Shown: in pieces, positions 17,958 to 27,480 of the stretch
Position numbering within the stretch: position 1 is the stretch's first letter
Layout: each line of letters begins with the position of its first letter
From: Lachnospiraceae bacterium
GTDB taxonomy: Bacteria > Bacillota > Clostridia > Lachnospirales > Lachnospiraceae
DNA: 49,387 nucleotides
Direction of reading: 5' to 3'
NCBI GenBank assembly: GCA_009911035.1
Contig: QXWO01000046.1
Span: 1-49,387 of the forward strand
Notes under the pieces: model-generated
Seen by the model: the letters and a program-made list of their open reading frames with translations, nothing else
What the model was told of the DNA's origin: nothing
Databases searched by the model: none
Made by a program: the position numbers and the translations under genes

Positions 17958-20048
17958 TTAAAGAAGCAGATAAATAACCGTAATCACCAATCCAAAGCAG
18001 AACAAGAGCAGGGCAAAGGACAGACTTCTTCCTATCATAACTCCGTCCTCCGAAAGTTCTTCATGAAGCATTGCATATTTATGTTCATGATCTGTCGTTC
18101 TGGGATGCTTTCTCCAGATTGTGGCATTAGCCAGCTTTTCCAGACTGTTCATGAAAACTCCCGCTGCATGGGTAATGGGAGTGCCTTCTTCCAATTCATG
18201 AGGGAGTTTGCTGTCTCTGTATATTGTCTTGCGCAAAAGCACCACAATGGTGTCCACAAAACTGTCAAGTATCCTGCACAATACCCCAAACACAAAAGGC
18301 AGGGCCTTAAGAAGCAGGGGGCGGTAGATTATGTCCTCCAGGTCCAGATACCTGTACCATCTGTTTACATAGACAGTCTTCCCTACCTCTTTCTTCATGA
18401 GCCACAATCTTACCACTGTCAGATAAAGCACAATACCAATAGAAAGAGAAATAGCCCCTCCTTTCAGGTTCGTTATGGAAAACCATGCCACAGATTCTTT
18501 CATGGCTTTTCCATGCAGAAATACCTGCCCCATATCCGCCATCCTGCCCATCACCTGTTCCGGCAGAAATCCCATTACAGGCAGCAGTGTGGCACTAAAA
18601 ACAAGAACTGCCGCGCTTGCCTTATTCATGTATTTTCCATTTAAAGTATCAAACTTTTCCTGCGTCGCTTCATCGTTGTTTTTCTCCAGAAAAACTGCAG
18701 TGTAAAGTTTCATCATATAGGCGGCGGTAAGCCCTCCGCTTACAAGAAAAATCCACTCGATTCCCTTCATGCTTCCCGGAGTAAAAATTCCCTGTACAGC
18801 TCCCTCTTTCATCAATTCCAGATATTCCACAATACTTTCATGAATGAGAGTCTTACTGATATACCCGTTCCAGAGGGGAACGCCCCCGATACCTAAAGCA
18901 CCCATTAGAAAAATATAGTTGAGGAGAGGTTTTTTTCTGCCAAATCCCCGTATAGCATTTAAATCCAGCTTATGCACATTCATAAAAACCACTCCGGCCG
19001 CCATAAACAGCACCAGCTTAATGAGGGAATGGTTTACCATATGAAGAAGACTGCCCCGCAGGGCAAGTACGTTTTCTTCTCCTAAAAGCCCCGACATCCC
19101 GACTCCGACCAGAATAAATCCTATCTGGGAGACAGAAGAACATGCCAGCGTGCGTTTCAAATCCACAGAAAATAATGCCAGCACTGCACCAAATGCCATA
19201 GTGCAAACGCCAATGACCAGAATCAGACTGCCCCAAATGCTATTATTCAAGAATATATAACAGGTCAGTACGAGAATGCCAAACATGCCCGCCTTCGTCA
19301 ATATACCGGAAAGAAGGGCGGAGGCCGGAGCCGGGGCTACCGGATGGGCCTTGGGAAGCCAGATATGCAGAGGAAAAGCCCCCGCTTTGGCGCCAAATCC
19401 AAACAGCATACAAATTCCTGCTACCCAGATACCCATATTTCCTGCAAATCCCTCCGAAAGTCCGGTCAGTTCTTCAAATTCAAGAGTTCCTGTTATGCTG
19501 TACAAAAGGAAAAGACCCATAAGCATAACAAGACCGCCGATAACTGCTACTGCCAGATAGGTATTTGCCGCACTCATAGATTCCTTTTTTTCATCGTGGG
19601 CAACCCATACATAGGAAGTAAAGGACATCATTTCAAAGAAAATAAATGTAGTATAAAAATCAGCCGACAGAAAAACACCTTCCGTAGCGCCCAGAGTAAG
19701 GAGCAGGAACAAATAGTACCTGTTTCTGTTTCTATAATGTCCAAAATACTCCCTTGAAAATATAGCGCTTACAAACCACATAAAAGCTGCTATGGAACCG
19801 TACAGAACCCGGAAGCCGTCTATCTTAAAACGAATTCCCATTCCGCATATGCCCGGAAGTACTACCTCCGGCCGGACACTGCCGTTTACAGTAGTAATAA
19901 TAAAAATAGATAGAAATAGAACAACCTCCATGGCTGATACAACAAATACAAAATAATCTCTGCCGTCTTTATCCTTCCTGCCAATCAGATAACCGACTAT
20001 GGCGGCAGTCATGGGGAAAAACACTGCACTGCAAACTAATAAACTCAT
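17958..20048 (-). CDS. Mrp/Mbh-type antiporter subunit, long NuoL-like form (696 aa)
   Basis: This is an integral membrane protein of the NuoL/MrpA/HyfB family. The channel glutamate lies in FIFFEMMSFTSYVWVAHDE, and the two conserved lysines in GAKAGAFPLHIWLPKAHPV and LSGILTKAG. Beyond the normal core of about 500 residues it has about 200 extra: a hydrophilic amphipathic segment and a final membrane helix (SFALLLFCFGLVITVIYLLL). This recalls the lateral-helix extension of NuoL but is shorter. It is the last gene of the operon. It would contribute one proton or cation path in the antiporter complex in the cytoplasmic membrane. Confidence 0.85.
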   Translation of the reverse strand: MSLLVCSAVFFPMTAAIVGYLIGRKDKDGRDYFVFVVSAMEVVLFLSIFIITTVNGSVRPEVVLPGICGMGIRFKIDGFRVLYGSIAAFMWFVSAIFSREYFGHYRNRNRYYLFLLLTLGATEGVFLSADFYTTFIFFEMMSFTSYVWVAHDEKKESMSAANTYLAVAVIGGLVMLMGLFLLYSITGTLEFEELTGLSEGFAGNMGIWVAGICMLFGFGAKAGAFPLHIWLPKAHPVAPAPASALLSGILTKAGMFGILVLTCYIFLNNSIWGSLILVIGVCTMAFGAVLALFSVDLKRTLACSSVSQIGFILVGVGMSGLLGEENVLALRGSLLHMVNHSLIKLVLFMAAGVVFMNVHKLDLNAIRGFGRKKPLLNYIFLMGALGIGGVPLWNGYISKTLIHESIVEYLELMKEGAVQGIFTPGSMKGIEWIFLVSGGLTAAYMMKLYTAVFLEKNNDEATQEKFDTLNGKYMNKASAAVLVFSATLLPVMGFLPEQVMGRMADMGQVFLHGKAMKESVAWFSITNLKGGAISLSIGIVLYLTVVRLWLMKKEVGKTVYVNRWYRYLDLEDIIYRPLLLKALPFVFGVLCRILDSFVDTIVVLLRKTIYRDSKLPHELEEGTPITHAAGVFMNSLEKLANATIWRKHPRTTDHEHKYAMLHEELSEDGVMIGRSLSFALLLFCFGLVITVIYLLL

Positions 20049-20081
20049 ATTTGTTCCTCCTATTTTGAGTTCCCCGCAGGA

Positions 20082-21545
20082 TCAATATACTCCTGCTGCC
20101 ACATCTGATAAAAACTTTACCACTGGCGCGGACCAAAAACCAAACATAATAATATTGCCCGTAAAAATCAAAAGCGGCACAAGCATTTTCCAGTTAGGGT
20201 CTTTAATGCCCTCCAGAACCGAAGCGTCATAACCTTTTACTGGAAAAAATGCACGTATTACTATGGTAAACATATAAATTGCCGTCAGAAGGGCAGAGAT
20301 AAGAAGACACCCAATTCCTGCATACGCAATCCCGTTTCCACTTTCCACTGCCGCCGACGCCAGATACCATTTACTGACAAATCCTGCCAGACCTGGTACA
20401 CCCATAAGGGCCAGCGAAGATACAGTAAATACCCCGAACACACAGGGCATCTTATATCCCATGCCATCAAGCTCATGTACGTAGTGTTTCCCTGTCTGAT
20501 GCATAATCGCCCCGGCACAGAAAAAGGAACTTATTTTCATCACTGCATGGAAGACCAGATGCGTAAGGGCCCCCATCATCCCAAGAGGTGTCATGATTGT
20601 TACGCCGAATAAAATGTAGGACAGATTACTTATAGTGGAGTAGGCCAGCCTTCTTTTTATATGGGTTTCCTTCACCGCCCGGCTGCATCCGTACACAATC
20701 GTAAACATGACAATAATCATAAGTAAATCCTGCGCCCAGGTTCCTCTTAAAAATTCTGTCCCAAAGCTGTAATAAGTCAGACGGATAGCTGCAAAGGCGC
20801 CGGATTTTACCACCGCCACCGCGTGCAGGAGTGCAGTCACCGGAGTAGGCGCCACACCTGCGTCAGGCAGCCAGGAATTAAAAGGGCACACCGCCGCTTT
20901 TACGCCAAACCCCATAAACGCAATCACATAAATCAGCAGCAAGACATTGGTCCTTCCTCCGATTTTTTCCAGATCCAGCACACCACCAAGCACAAAATCC
21001 GTAGTATTCCCATAGGTAATGATAAAGATCAGGCCGATAAACGCAAAGGCAGCGCCTCCCAGAGAATAATACAAATACTTCCTGCTGGCCAATATCGCTT
21101 CTCTGGTAAGGGTATGCATCACCAGCGGAACTGTGATCAATGTAAGCAGTTCATAAAAAAAGTACATGGTCAGCAGATTAGATGCCAAGGAAATGCCCAA
21201 GGTCACCCCGTAAGTCATGGTATAAAAAGTAAAAAATATTTTTTCATGTTCTTCCTTTGTCATATACTCAAAGGCATAAAGAGTAGCCAGCGGCCACAAG
21301 GTGGAAACCAGTCCGGCAAATACCATACTCATGCCGTCCACCTTAAAACTTACTGACAGATTTCCTGTAAAGTTGACCAGCGTAAAATTATCCGCCGGCC
21401 TGTGAAGGAGAAGATACCATACAAGAAAACTGTTGATTATTACCATCATTTCCAGAAATAGTTCCATATGCCCCCGCTTTTTGAAAGGAACCAGCGAAAT
21501 CAGCGCGCCGGAAACTATGGGAATTAAAATAACCAGTAATATCAT
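20082..21545 (-). CDS. Mrp/Mbh-type antiporter subunit, MrpD/NuoN-like (487 aa)
   Basis: This proton-translocating antiporter subunit has a core of many membrane helices. The key glutamate is in FFYELLTLITVPLV. The helix 7-8 lysines are in FGVKAAVCPFNSWLPDAGVA and HAVAVVKSGAFAAIR. The gene is 33 bases upstream of the long NuoL-like gene and 17 downstream of the next paralogue. It is one of four such paralogues in the operon. The four differ enough to be separate subunits rather than recent duplicates. Confidence 0.85.
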   Translation of the reverse strand: MILLVILIPIVSGALISLVPFKKRGHMELFLEMMVIINSFLVWYLLLHRPADNFTLVNFTGNLSVSFKVDGMSMVFAGLVSTLWPLATLYAFEYMTKEEHEKIFFTFYTMTYGVTLGISLASNLLTMYFFYELLTLITVPLVMHTLTREAILASRKYLYYSLGGAAFAFIGLIFIITYGNTTDFVLGGVLDLEKIGGRTNVLLLIYVIAFMGFGVKAAVCPFNSWLPDAGVAPTPVTALLHAVAVVKSGAFAAIRLTYYSFGTEFLRGTWAQDLLMIIVMFTIVYGCSRAVKETHIKRRLAYSTISNLSYILFGVTIMTPLGMMGALTHLVFHAVMKISSFFCAGAIMHQTGKHYVHELDGMGYKMPCVFGVFTVSSLALMGVPGLAGFVSKWYLASAAVESGNGIAYAGIGCLLISALLTAIYMFTIVIRAFFPVKGYDASVLEGIKDPNWKMLVPLLIFTGNIIMFGFWSAPVVKFLSDVAAGVY

Positions 21546-21562
21546 AATTCTGCTCTCCTATC

Positions 21563-23065
21563 CTACATAATTTTAACAACAATACGGGACAGATAATCAA
21601 TTACCCCTTCCGGAAACAGGCCAATCAATACGGATATGGCAGTCAGCACCAGCACAGGTATCGTCATCAGCCTGGATGGTTCTTTTTTCCTTAAATTTTC
21701 ATAATCAAAATCAGCGCCTGGAAAGAATCCGTATATAGTCACGGGCAGCAGATAACCAGCCGTAAGCAAGGCACTCACGAGCAGAATCACAGGCCCGATC
21801 CAGTTAAATCCCGCCATACTCGAAGATAAAGCCCCTTCTGCCAGATACCACTTGCTGATAAACCCTCCTGTAGGCGGAATTCCGATAAGCCCTAATGAGG
21901 CAATTGTATAGCACCACATGAGCAGGGGCATTTCTTTCCCGATTCCCCGAAGTTCTTCCACTTTTGTTTTTCCCGTCATGTAAATAACCGCCCCCGCACA
22001 CAAAAACAAAGCGGCCTTAATAAATCCGTGGCATAAGACATGCAAAAGGCTGCCTGTTACAGCGCCCGCGTTCATAACAGAAAGACCGAACAAAATGTAA
22101 GATAACTGGCTGACCGTGGAATAAGCCAGACGCTTTTTCAGAACAGGTTCCCTGTAAGCCAGCATGGAACCCATGAAAATTGTAAGAAGCGACAATACCA
22201 TCCAGACAGTCTGCACCCATGTTTCCTTGAGAAAAGAAACACCGAATATATAGTAAACCACACGGACAATGGCAAGAACCCCGGCTTTTACAATTACTGC
22301 AGATAAGATGGCTGAGGCCGGAGCCGGGGCAACAGGATGGGCAGTGGTAAGCCATGCGTGCATGGGAAACATGCCTGCCTTCACACCAAACCCGACCAGC
22401 ATCAGCATTGCCGTCAAAAGCAGAATCCCCCCATGAGAAGATGCTGCCTGCGCACTTATTACACCGCCTTCACTGAAAGTCAGTGTATTTCCATACCTCT
22501 CTATAAAATACAGGCCGAATAATGACATATATGCACCGCTCAAAGAATAAAATAAGTATTTTAGTCCGGCCATAACTGCTTCCCTGCTACCGTTATGAAG
22601 TACCAGAGGCATGGAGGAAAGGGTCAATATTTCAAAAAATAAATAGAAAGTAATTAAATTTCCTGCAAAGCACAATGCAATGACAACACCCAGCACAACC
22701 AGATAAAATCCATAATAACGCTTTTCTTTCATATGGCTTTCTTTGCTCATCGTGCCATCAGTCTTTTCATGCTTCATATATTCAAAGGAAAAGACCCCTG
22801 CGCACAAAAATACCAGCACGGCCATGATGGAAAAAATAACACTGACCTCATCTGCCTTAAACAGCAATGGAAGCCTGTCCGTCAGATTAAAAAGCGTGAA
22901 CATCCCCGGCCCGGATTGGAAAAATGTAAGTACTACAAGAACTGCTGTTACAGCCAGCGCTCCGGCCACTGTAATCAAAAGGTTTCTTCTGTCTTTCACT
23001 TCTTTTCTCACAAGAAGGTATATCCCCGCCAGAATAGGAAAAAAGATAGAGAATACAAAATACAT
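21563..23065 (-). CDS. Mrp/Mbh-type antiporter subunit, MrpD-like (500 aa)
   Basis: Polytopic membrane protein of the proton-conducting antiporter family. Glutamate in YLFFEILTLSSMPLVLHN; lysines in GVKAGMFPMHAWLTTAHPVA and ILSAVIVKAGVLAIVR. The motif APAPASAILS is nearly the same as APAPASALLS in the 696-aa subunit, so these two are the closest pair of the four. The gene lies 14 bases downstream of its neighbour at 23080. It is part of the same cation/proton antiporter complex. Confidence 0.85.
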   Translation of the reverse strand: MYFVFSIFFPILAGIYLLVRKEVKDRRNLLITVAGALAVTAVLVVLTFFQSGPGMFTLFNLTDRLPLLFKADEVSVIFSIMAVLVFLCAGVFSFEYMKHEKTDGTMSKESHMKEKRYYGFYLVVLGVVIALCFAGNLITFYLFFEILTLSSMPLVLHNGSREAVMAGLKYLFYSLSGAYMSLFGLYFIERYGNTLTFSEGGVISAQAASSHGGILLLTAMLMLVGFGVKAGMFPMHAWLTTAHPVAPAPASAILSAVIVKAGVLAIVRVVYYIFGVSFLKETWVQTVWMVLSLLTIFMGSMLAYREPVLKKRLAYSTVSQLSYILFGLSVMNAGAVTGSLLHVLCHGFIKAALFLCAGAVIYMTGKTKVEELRGIGKEMPLLMWCYTIASLGLIGIPPTGGFISKWYLAEGALSSSMAGFNWIGPVILLVSALLTAGYLLPVTIYGFFPGADFDYENLRKKEPSRLMTIPVLVLTAISVLIGLFPEGVIDYLSRIVVKIM

Positions 23066-23079
23066 AATGGCAAACCTCC

Positions 23080-24573
23080 TTAGGAAAACATGGCAAGTCC
23101 CTGGCCTATCAGGTCTACAACAGGCTGGGAGCTTACGCCCAGAATCACATTTAAAAGAATAAAGAATATTAAAATAATTGTATAAGATCTCATATCTTTA
23201 AATGTAATACTTTCATACTTTCCGTTATCTGGCGGTGTATAAATTCTGATAACCGTCTTCATAAAGTAAATAGCATTTAAAATGGTACTGATACCTAAAA
23301 CAATTAATGCCGGGAGCATTTTCACATTGTTCTGCACTGCCGCCTGGGCAAACAACAGTTTGCTGATAAAACCGGAAAACATGGGAACTCCCACCATGGA
23401 CAAAGATCCCACTGTAAAAGCAGCTCCTGCCCATTTATTCCTGTAGGCTGCGCCTGTCAGTTCAATAAACTTCCTGCTGCCTCCCGACACATCCGTCAGT
23501 CCGATTGCCGCAATAAACAGCAGGGACTTGGTAGCCGCATGGGATAGAATGTGGAACATGCTTGCCGCAATTCCTGCCTGAGTTCCCATTCCAATACCCA
23601 TATATATATAGCCAATCTGGGCAACTGACGAAAAGGAAATCATCCGTCGTACATCATTTTCCCTGATAGCGCTTAAAGATCCAAAAATCATTCCCATAAG
23701 CCCAAAAACAAACAATATATTGATGATTTTACTACTGTTAAAAATATCAAACCCGATTACCCTGTAAATGATCTTAATCAGCAGGAAAATATATCCCTTG
23801 GAAACCAGACTGGACAAAATCGCGGCAGAAGACACCGTGGAATATCCGTAAGCATCCGGCAGCCATGCGTGAAAAGGGAACAGCGCACTCTTGATGGCAA
23901 GTCCCACCGACATAAGGGCTATTACAATCAGAAGCGGAATTCTGTACTCTCCCGACGAATAAATGAGTGCCGCCTGCTCTTTAATATTGCTCATAAGCAG
24001 ATGACCTGTCAAATCATACAGCATACACAATCCCATCAAAAACAGACCGGAACCCAAAAGGCTCATGATCATGTATCTTGCAGATGCCTTGATTGTCCTG
24101 CCGTTTTGTCTGATCATAATAAGGCCGCATGCGGCTATGGTATTAATCTCCACGAAAACATAGGCCGTAAATAAATCATTTGTATACACCAGCGCAAGCA
24201 GAGAGGAAAGCAGAAGGTCTGATAGTACATAATAAAGAAAAGTTTTCCCCTCCTCCACTTCATCAGCCAGCTTTTTTCTTCCCCCTTCCAGGGATAAAAG
24301 CATGATGATACAGAAAAAGAGCGCCATAAACGCCTCCAGCACCCCTGCCCGGATCTCATTTCCCCAGGGAGCCGGAAACTTTCCCATTACATAAACAAAC
24401 GCCTGTCCTGTCCTTATAGTATAAAACAAAGTCCACAGACTCAGAAAGGATACCACGATGATCAAAGTCATACTTACAAATCTGGCAGCCTTTTTTTTCA
24501 GCCCGGAGCTTATAATTCCGGCAAACAGGCACAATAAAATGGAGACTGCCGGAAAATTCTGCGCGAAATCCAT
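23080..24573 (-). CDS. Mrp/Mbh-type antiporter subunit, MrpD-like (497 aa)
   Basis: Polytopic membrane protein of the NuoL/M/N family. The conserved glutamate is in TAYVFVEINTIAACGLI, and the lysines in AIKSALFPFHAWLPDAYGYS and ILSSLVSKGYIFLLIK. It begins directly next to the MrpC stop (no gap) and resembles the MrpD that normally follows MrpC in Mrp operons. It is the subunit most likely to be the orthologue of MrpD/MbhH. Confidence 0.85.
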   Translation of the reverse strand: MDFAQNFPAVSILLCLFAGIISSGLKKKAARFVSMTLIIVVSFLSLWTLFYTIRTGQAFVYVMGKFPAPWGNEIRAGVLEAFMALFFCIIMLLSLEGGRKKLADEVEEGKTFLYYVLSDLLLSSLLALVYTNDLFTAYVFVEINTIAACGLIMIRQNGRTIKASARYMIMSLLGSGLFLMGLCMLYDLTGHLLMSNIKEQAALIYSSGEYRIPLLIVIALMSVGLAIKSALFPFHAWLPDAYGYSTVSSAAILSSLVSKGYIFLLIKIIYRVIGFDIFNSSKIINILFVFGLMGMIFGSLSAIRENDVRRMISFSSVAQIGYIYMGIGMGTQAGIAASMFHILSHAATKSLLFIAAIGLTDVSGGSRKFIELTGAAYRNKWAGAAFTVGSLSMVGVPMFSGFISKLLFAQAAVQNNVKMLPALIVLGISTILNAIYFMKTVIRIYTPPDNGKYESITFKDMRSYTIILIFFILLNVILGVSSQPVVDLIGQGLAMFS

Positions 24574-24948
24574 TTATTGTCCCTCCTTCAAAAGACGGAT
24601 ATTGATCTCGTCCAAATCCAGCGTCTGATAACGCTGGTATAATCTTACAGTAATAGACAGCATCAGTGCGCTGACAGATACCGACACCACAATGCCAGTA
24701 AGCACAAGACCGCTGGGGATGGGATTGATGTAAGTTTCCATATCCTGTATCCCATCCACCACAATAGGCGCAATACGGCCCTCAATATATCCTTTTTCTG
24801 CAAGGAACAGATAAATTGCAGTATCCATAATATTAAGACCGATGATTTTCTTGATCAAATTGCTTTGCAGAAGCAGATTACCAAACCCAATTACAAACAA
24901 AATGACTGACACTACTTCTCCATAGTTTGAAAAAAGATTTGCTCCCAT
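24574..24948 (-). CDS. mrpC: Na+/H+ antiporter subunit C (NuoK/MrpC-like)
   Basis: A 124-aa NuoK-like protein with three membrane segments. I start at MGANLFSNYG (24948), just past the upstream stop; a longer frame runs back into the previous gene and is not needed. The helix 2 region reads NLIKKIIGLNIMDTAIYLF, and helix 3 VLTGIVVSVSVSALMLSITV. It normally pairs with MrpD, encoded next. Confidence 0.88.
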   Translation of the reverse strand: MGANLFSNYGEVVSVILFVIGFGNLLLQSNLIKKIIGLNIMDTAIYLFLAEKGYIEGRIAPIVVDGIQDMETYINPIPSGLVLTGIVVSVSVSALMLSITVRLYQRYQTLDLDEINIRLLKEGQ

Positions 24949-24949
24949 C

Positions 24950-25921
24950 TTACAGTCCCCCTCTCCGAAACAGCGCATAAAATGCATACATGGTACATGC
25001 CACTTCCAGCCCCACACAAATATCAATAGGAAGAATAATGCCGCCGCTCAAAATATGCCCCGGTATTCCTAAAGGTATGTGATTTTCAATACCGTTGGCC
25101 CCTAAAATATAAAAATAAGAACCGATAATGCCATACATACACAGAGCTGTTATTTTTGCTGTTTTATACACATGTTCATTAAAAAACTTCTGGGTTTTCT
25201 TAAATCCAAAGGCATTCACATACAAAATCAGCCCTGCCCCTAAAACTGCCCCGCCGGAAAACCCGCCGCCGGGAGAAAGATGGCCGTTTAAAATTATGTA
25301 AATGCCAAATATGAAAATTATAGGACACAGAACAAACGCTGTTCCCTTCAGTATCGCATCATTCTGGGGCTCAAACTGCCTGTCATTTACAGTCTCCTGC
25401 TTTTTTAAGATGGCATCATCCACCATCAGGAGAATCATGACACAGCAGGTGGCAATAAAAAGCACATTGGTTTCCCCGAACGTATCAAAAGCCCTGTACG
25501 TAAGAATCATGCCGGAAACAATGTTAAGTGCCCCGGTCTCCTGAAGTCCGTTCTCAATATACCTTCTGGACACCATATTATTATCAGGATTGGAAGGATT
25601 TCCTGTCCTTGGAAGATAGGAAACCGTATACAGTAGTAGCCCTGCTAAAATTATACAGAACAAAATTGCCATCACCACATATATTTTGTGGAAAACCGCA
25701 AGCTTTTTGTTGTTTTCCACGTCATATACCTTGTCCCTGATCATTGCTTTCTCATGCATCCGTTCCAGAATGGTGGACTGGGCAGTCTCAATTTCCTTCT
25801 GGGGTTTCATTTCCACTTCCCCCAGGTATGGATCCTTTCTGCCGGAAAGCCATCTGAAAAAATGAAATGCAAATGTTTTTTCATACTCCTTCTGCGGTCT
25901 TAACTTACTCAACGCCCTCAT
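24950..25921 (-). CDS. MbhE-MrpB fusion subunit of the antiporter (323 aa)
   Basis: After a 65-residue soluble N-terminus comes an MbhE-like part (one membrane helix, then RYIENGLQETGALNIVSGMI and TYRAFDTFGETNV). It is followed by an MrpB domain with the signature GHLSPGGGFSGGAVLGAG (about 220-237) and four membrane helices. In Mbh-type operons MbhE and MbhF (MrpB) are usually separate genes of about 90 and 140 residues, so this is a fusion. The two parts correspond to the C-terminal part of MrpA plus MrpB in classical Mrp systems. It overlaps the upstream DUF4040 gene by 17 bases. Confidence 0.8.
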   Translation of the reverse strand: MRALSKLRPQKEYEKTFAFHFFRWLSGRKDPYLGEVEMKPQKEIETAQSTILERMHEKAMIRDKVYDVENNKKLAVFHKIYVVMAILFCIILAGLLLYTVSYLPRTGNPSNPDNNMVSRRYIENGLQETGALNIVSGMILTYRAFDTFGETNVLFIATCCVMILLMVDDAILKKQETVNDRQFEPQNDAILKGTAFVLCPIIFIFGIYIILNGHLSPGGGFSGGAVLGAGLILYVNAFGFKKTQKFFNEHVYKTAKITALCMYGIIGSYFYILGANGIENHIPLGIPGHILSGGIILPIDICVGLEVACTMYAFYALFRRGGL

Positions 25922-26186
25922 CCCCCTTCTTATCCGTCTTGTCCTTTTCTATCTGAATCGCATGGATTTTTTTAAGGGTGGAAAAAAATAAAATACTGGT
26001 TACTCCCGCGCCTACCGCCGCCTCTGTGATTGCAAGGTCGGGAGACTGTAAGCATACCCAGATAATAGACATTATCAGGGAATAGGACATATAAATTAAT
26101 ATGGAATTGAGAAGGTTCTTTGAAAAGCTCACGGATATGGCACATACAATCAAAAATCCCATTAAGATGCATTGAAATAATGTCAT
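25905..26186 (-). CDS. DUF4040 (MbhD-like) antiporter subunit (93 aa)
   Basis: A small membrane protein with three hydrophobic segments and the motif LQSPDLAITEAAVGAGVTS, typical of the MbhD/DUF4040 family and of the matching segment of MrpA. It overlaps genes on both sides (4 and 17 bases), so it is translationally coupled. It is part of the module joining the small subunits to the NuoL-like ones. Confidence 0.85.
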   Translation of the reverse strand: MTLFQCILMGFLIVCAISVSFSKNLLNSILIYMSYSLIMSIIWVCLQSPDLAITEAAVGAGVTSILFFSTLKKIHAIQIEKDKTDKKGDEGVE

Positions 26187-26572
26187 GCTTCCTTCCCTCC
26201 TGTTACCTCTTTTTCTTCCTTTAATTCTTTTTCCAAAATTTTTAAATCATCATACACCTGGCAGTGTTCTTTTAAATTCTCATTGGTGGTAACTTCCAGT
26301 GCTGCAAGAAGATGCGAAGAAACCGGGGAAGCAAACCACAAAAATATTACGATCAGCATCATTTTTAAGGTAGTAAAATTCAGTCCTGAAAAAATCATAA
26401 GTCCTACCAGAGAAAAGCTGATTCCCAGTGTATCACCCATTGCCGCTGCATGCATCCTGTTTAAAGCGTAGTCCAGATGAAAAATGCCGTACAACTCAAT
26501 CAGAAAAATAATCAGCCCGCACAGAACAAGCCCACCTCCCAATATCAACCTGATCCATTCAAATATTTCCAT
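26183..26572 (-). CDS. mrpG: Na+/H+ antiporter subunit G
   Basis: A 129-aa protein of the MrpG/PhaG family with three membrane helices. The signature RMHAAAMGDTLGISFSLVGL follows the first helix. The C-terminal 35 residues are charged and cytoplasmic. It follows mrpF directly and overlaps the DUF4040 gene by four bases. Confidence 0.88.
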   Translation of the reverse strand: MEIFEWIRLILGGGLVLCGLIIFLIELYGIFHLDYALNRMHAAAMGDTLGISFSLVGLMIFSGLNFTTLKMMLIVIFLWFASPVSSHLLAALEVTTNENLKEHCQVYDDLKILEKELKEEKEVTGGKEA

Positions 26573-26965
26573 CTAAACACCTTCCTTCCCTTCGCCCATT
26601 CCTGGCGTCTCTAACGCATTCCTGTTTCTTATTTCCTCATGAGCTCCCGGACTGTTCTGCTGCGTTTCCCTAAACACGCCCACATAAACTTTCGTAATAA
26701 CAATGACCGCCAGAAAACTTACCAGCGCATAAATCAGACAGATATCCACTAAAAACCCTTCTTCCAGTAAAAGGGAAAGAACCGTTATCATGACCATAAC
26801 CATAGTCCCCATCATATTGACCGCTACAATACGGTCCGCCACCCGGGGTCCTTTCACCGCCCGAATCAGACAAGCAAAGAGCATAATAGCCAGAACCACC
26901 AGGACAGTCATATACATTCCATGATAAACCGCTTCCAGAGCCGTCAACTTTTCATTTATCTGCAT
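26573..26965 (-). CDS. mrpF: Na+/H+ antiporter subunit F
   Basis: A 130-aa protein with three membrane helices and the MrpF signature RAVKGPRVADRIVAVNMMGT between helices 1 and 2. LVDICLIYALVSFLAVIVIT forms helix 3. The tail is hydrophilic and a little longer than usual. It is one base from mrpE and abuts mrpG. Confidence 0.9.
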   Translation of the reverse strand: MQINEKLTALEAVYHGMYMTVLVVLAIMLFACLIRAVKGPRVADRIVAVNMMGTMVMVMITVLSLLLEEGFLVDICLIYALVSFLAVIVITKVYVGVFRETQQNSPGAHEEIRNRNALETPGMGEGKEGV

Positions 26966-26966
26966 G

Positions 26967-27431
26967 TCAATTTATCCTTTCCATCTTCCTTAACAAAGTG
27001 ACAAATACGGAACTGTTGATTCCCTCCGCCAGACTCTTGTCCAAACAATGCACCACATATTCGTCTTCTTCCAGAGATACCGTAATTGTCCCCGGTGTAA
27101 GCGTAATGGAATTGGCAAGAAGGATTCTTGCCTGCTGGGTTTTTAGATCCGTTTTGAACCGCACCACTGCCGGTTCAATTTCGTACCGGGAGGACATGAT
27201 CATTTTGATCACTACAAAATTAGCTTTAATAATTTCCTTCACCAGAATGAACACATAATGAAGGATATGAAACAGCTTTTTAAATATCATGATATCTGTT
27301 TTCGGGTCATAATCCAAAAACTTACAGATAAACCAGTACATCACCCCTGCAATTACCGCTCCGAATGCAGCTATCTCCCAGGTAAACTGCCCGTTAAAGA
27401 TAATCCATATCAGAAAAAACAGTAAATACAT
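26967..27431 (-). CDS. mrpE: Na+/H+ antiporter subunit E
   Basis: A 154-aa MrpE family protein. Two or three N-terminal membrane helices are followed by a soluble domain with VRFKTDLKTQQARILLANSI and TLTPGTITVSLEEDEYVVHC, the family signature. It is the first antiporter gene, 33 bases downstream of trxA. The order E-F-G-(DUF4040)-(E/B)-C-D-D-D-L follows Mbh-type rather than classical Mrp operons. Confidence 0.9.
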   Translation of the reverse strand: MYLLFFLIWIIFNGQFTWEIAAFGAVIAGVMYWFICKFLDYDPKTDIMIFKKLFHILHYVFILVKEIIKANFVVIKMIMSSRYEIEPAVVRFKTDLKTQQARILLANSITLTPGTITVSLEEDEYVVHCLDKSLAEGINSSVFVTLLRKMERIN

Positions 27432-27453
27432 CTCTCTTTTCCTCCAATTGAAA

Positions 27454-27480
27454 GCAGGTGGGCTTTATGCCAACACCTGC
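27454..27480 (-). terminator. Intercistronic hairpin between trxA and mrpE
   Basis: GCAGGTG and CACCTGC form a 7-bp stem around the trxA stop codon, followed on the minus strand by TTTC. It is weak as a terminator, and partial read-through into the antiporter operon is plausible. Confidence 0.5.
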
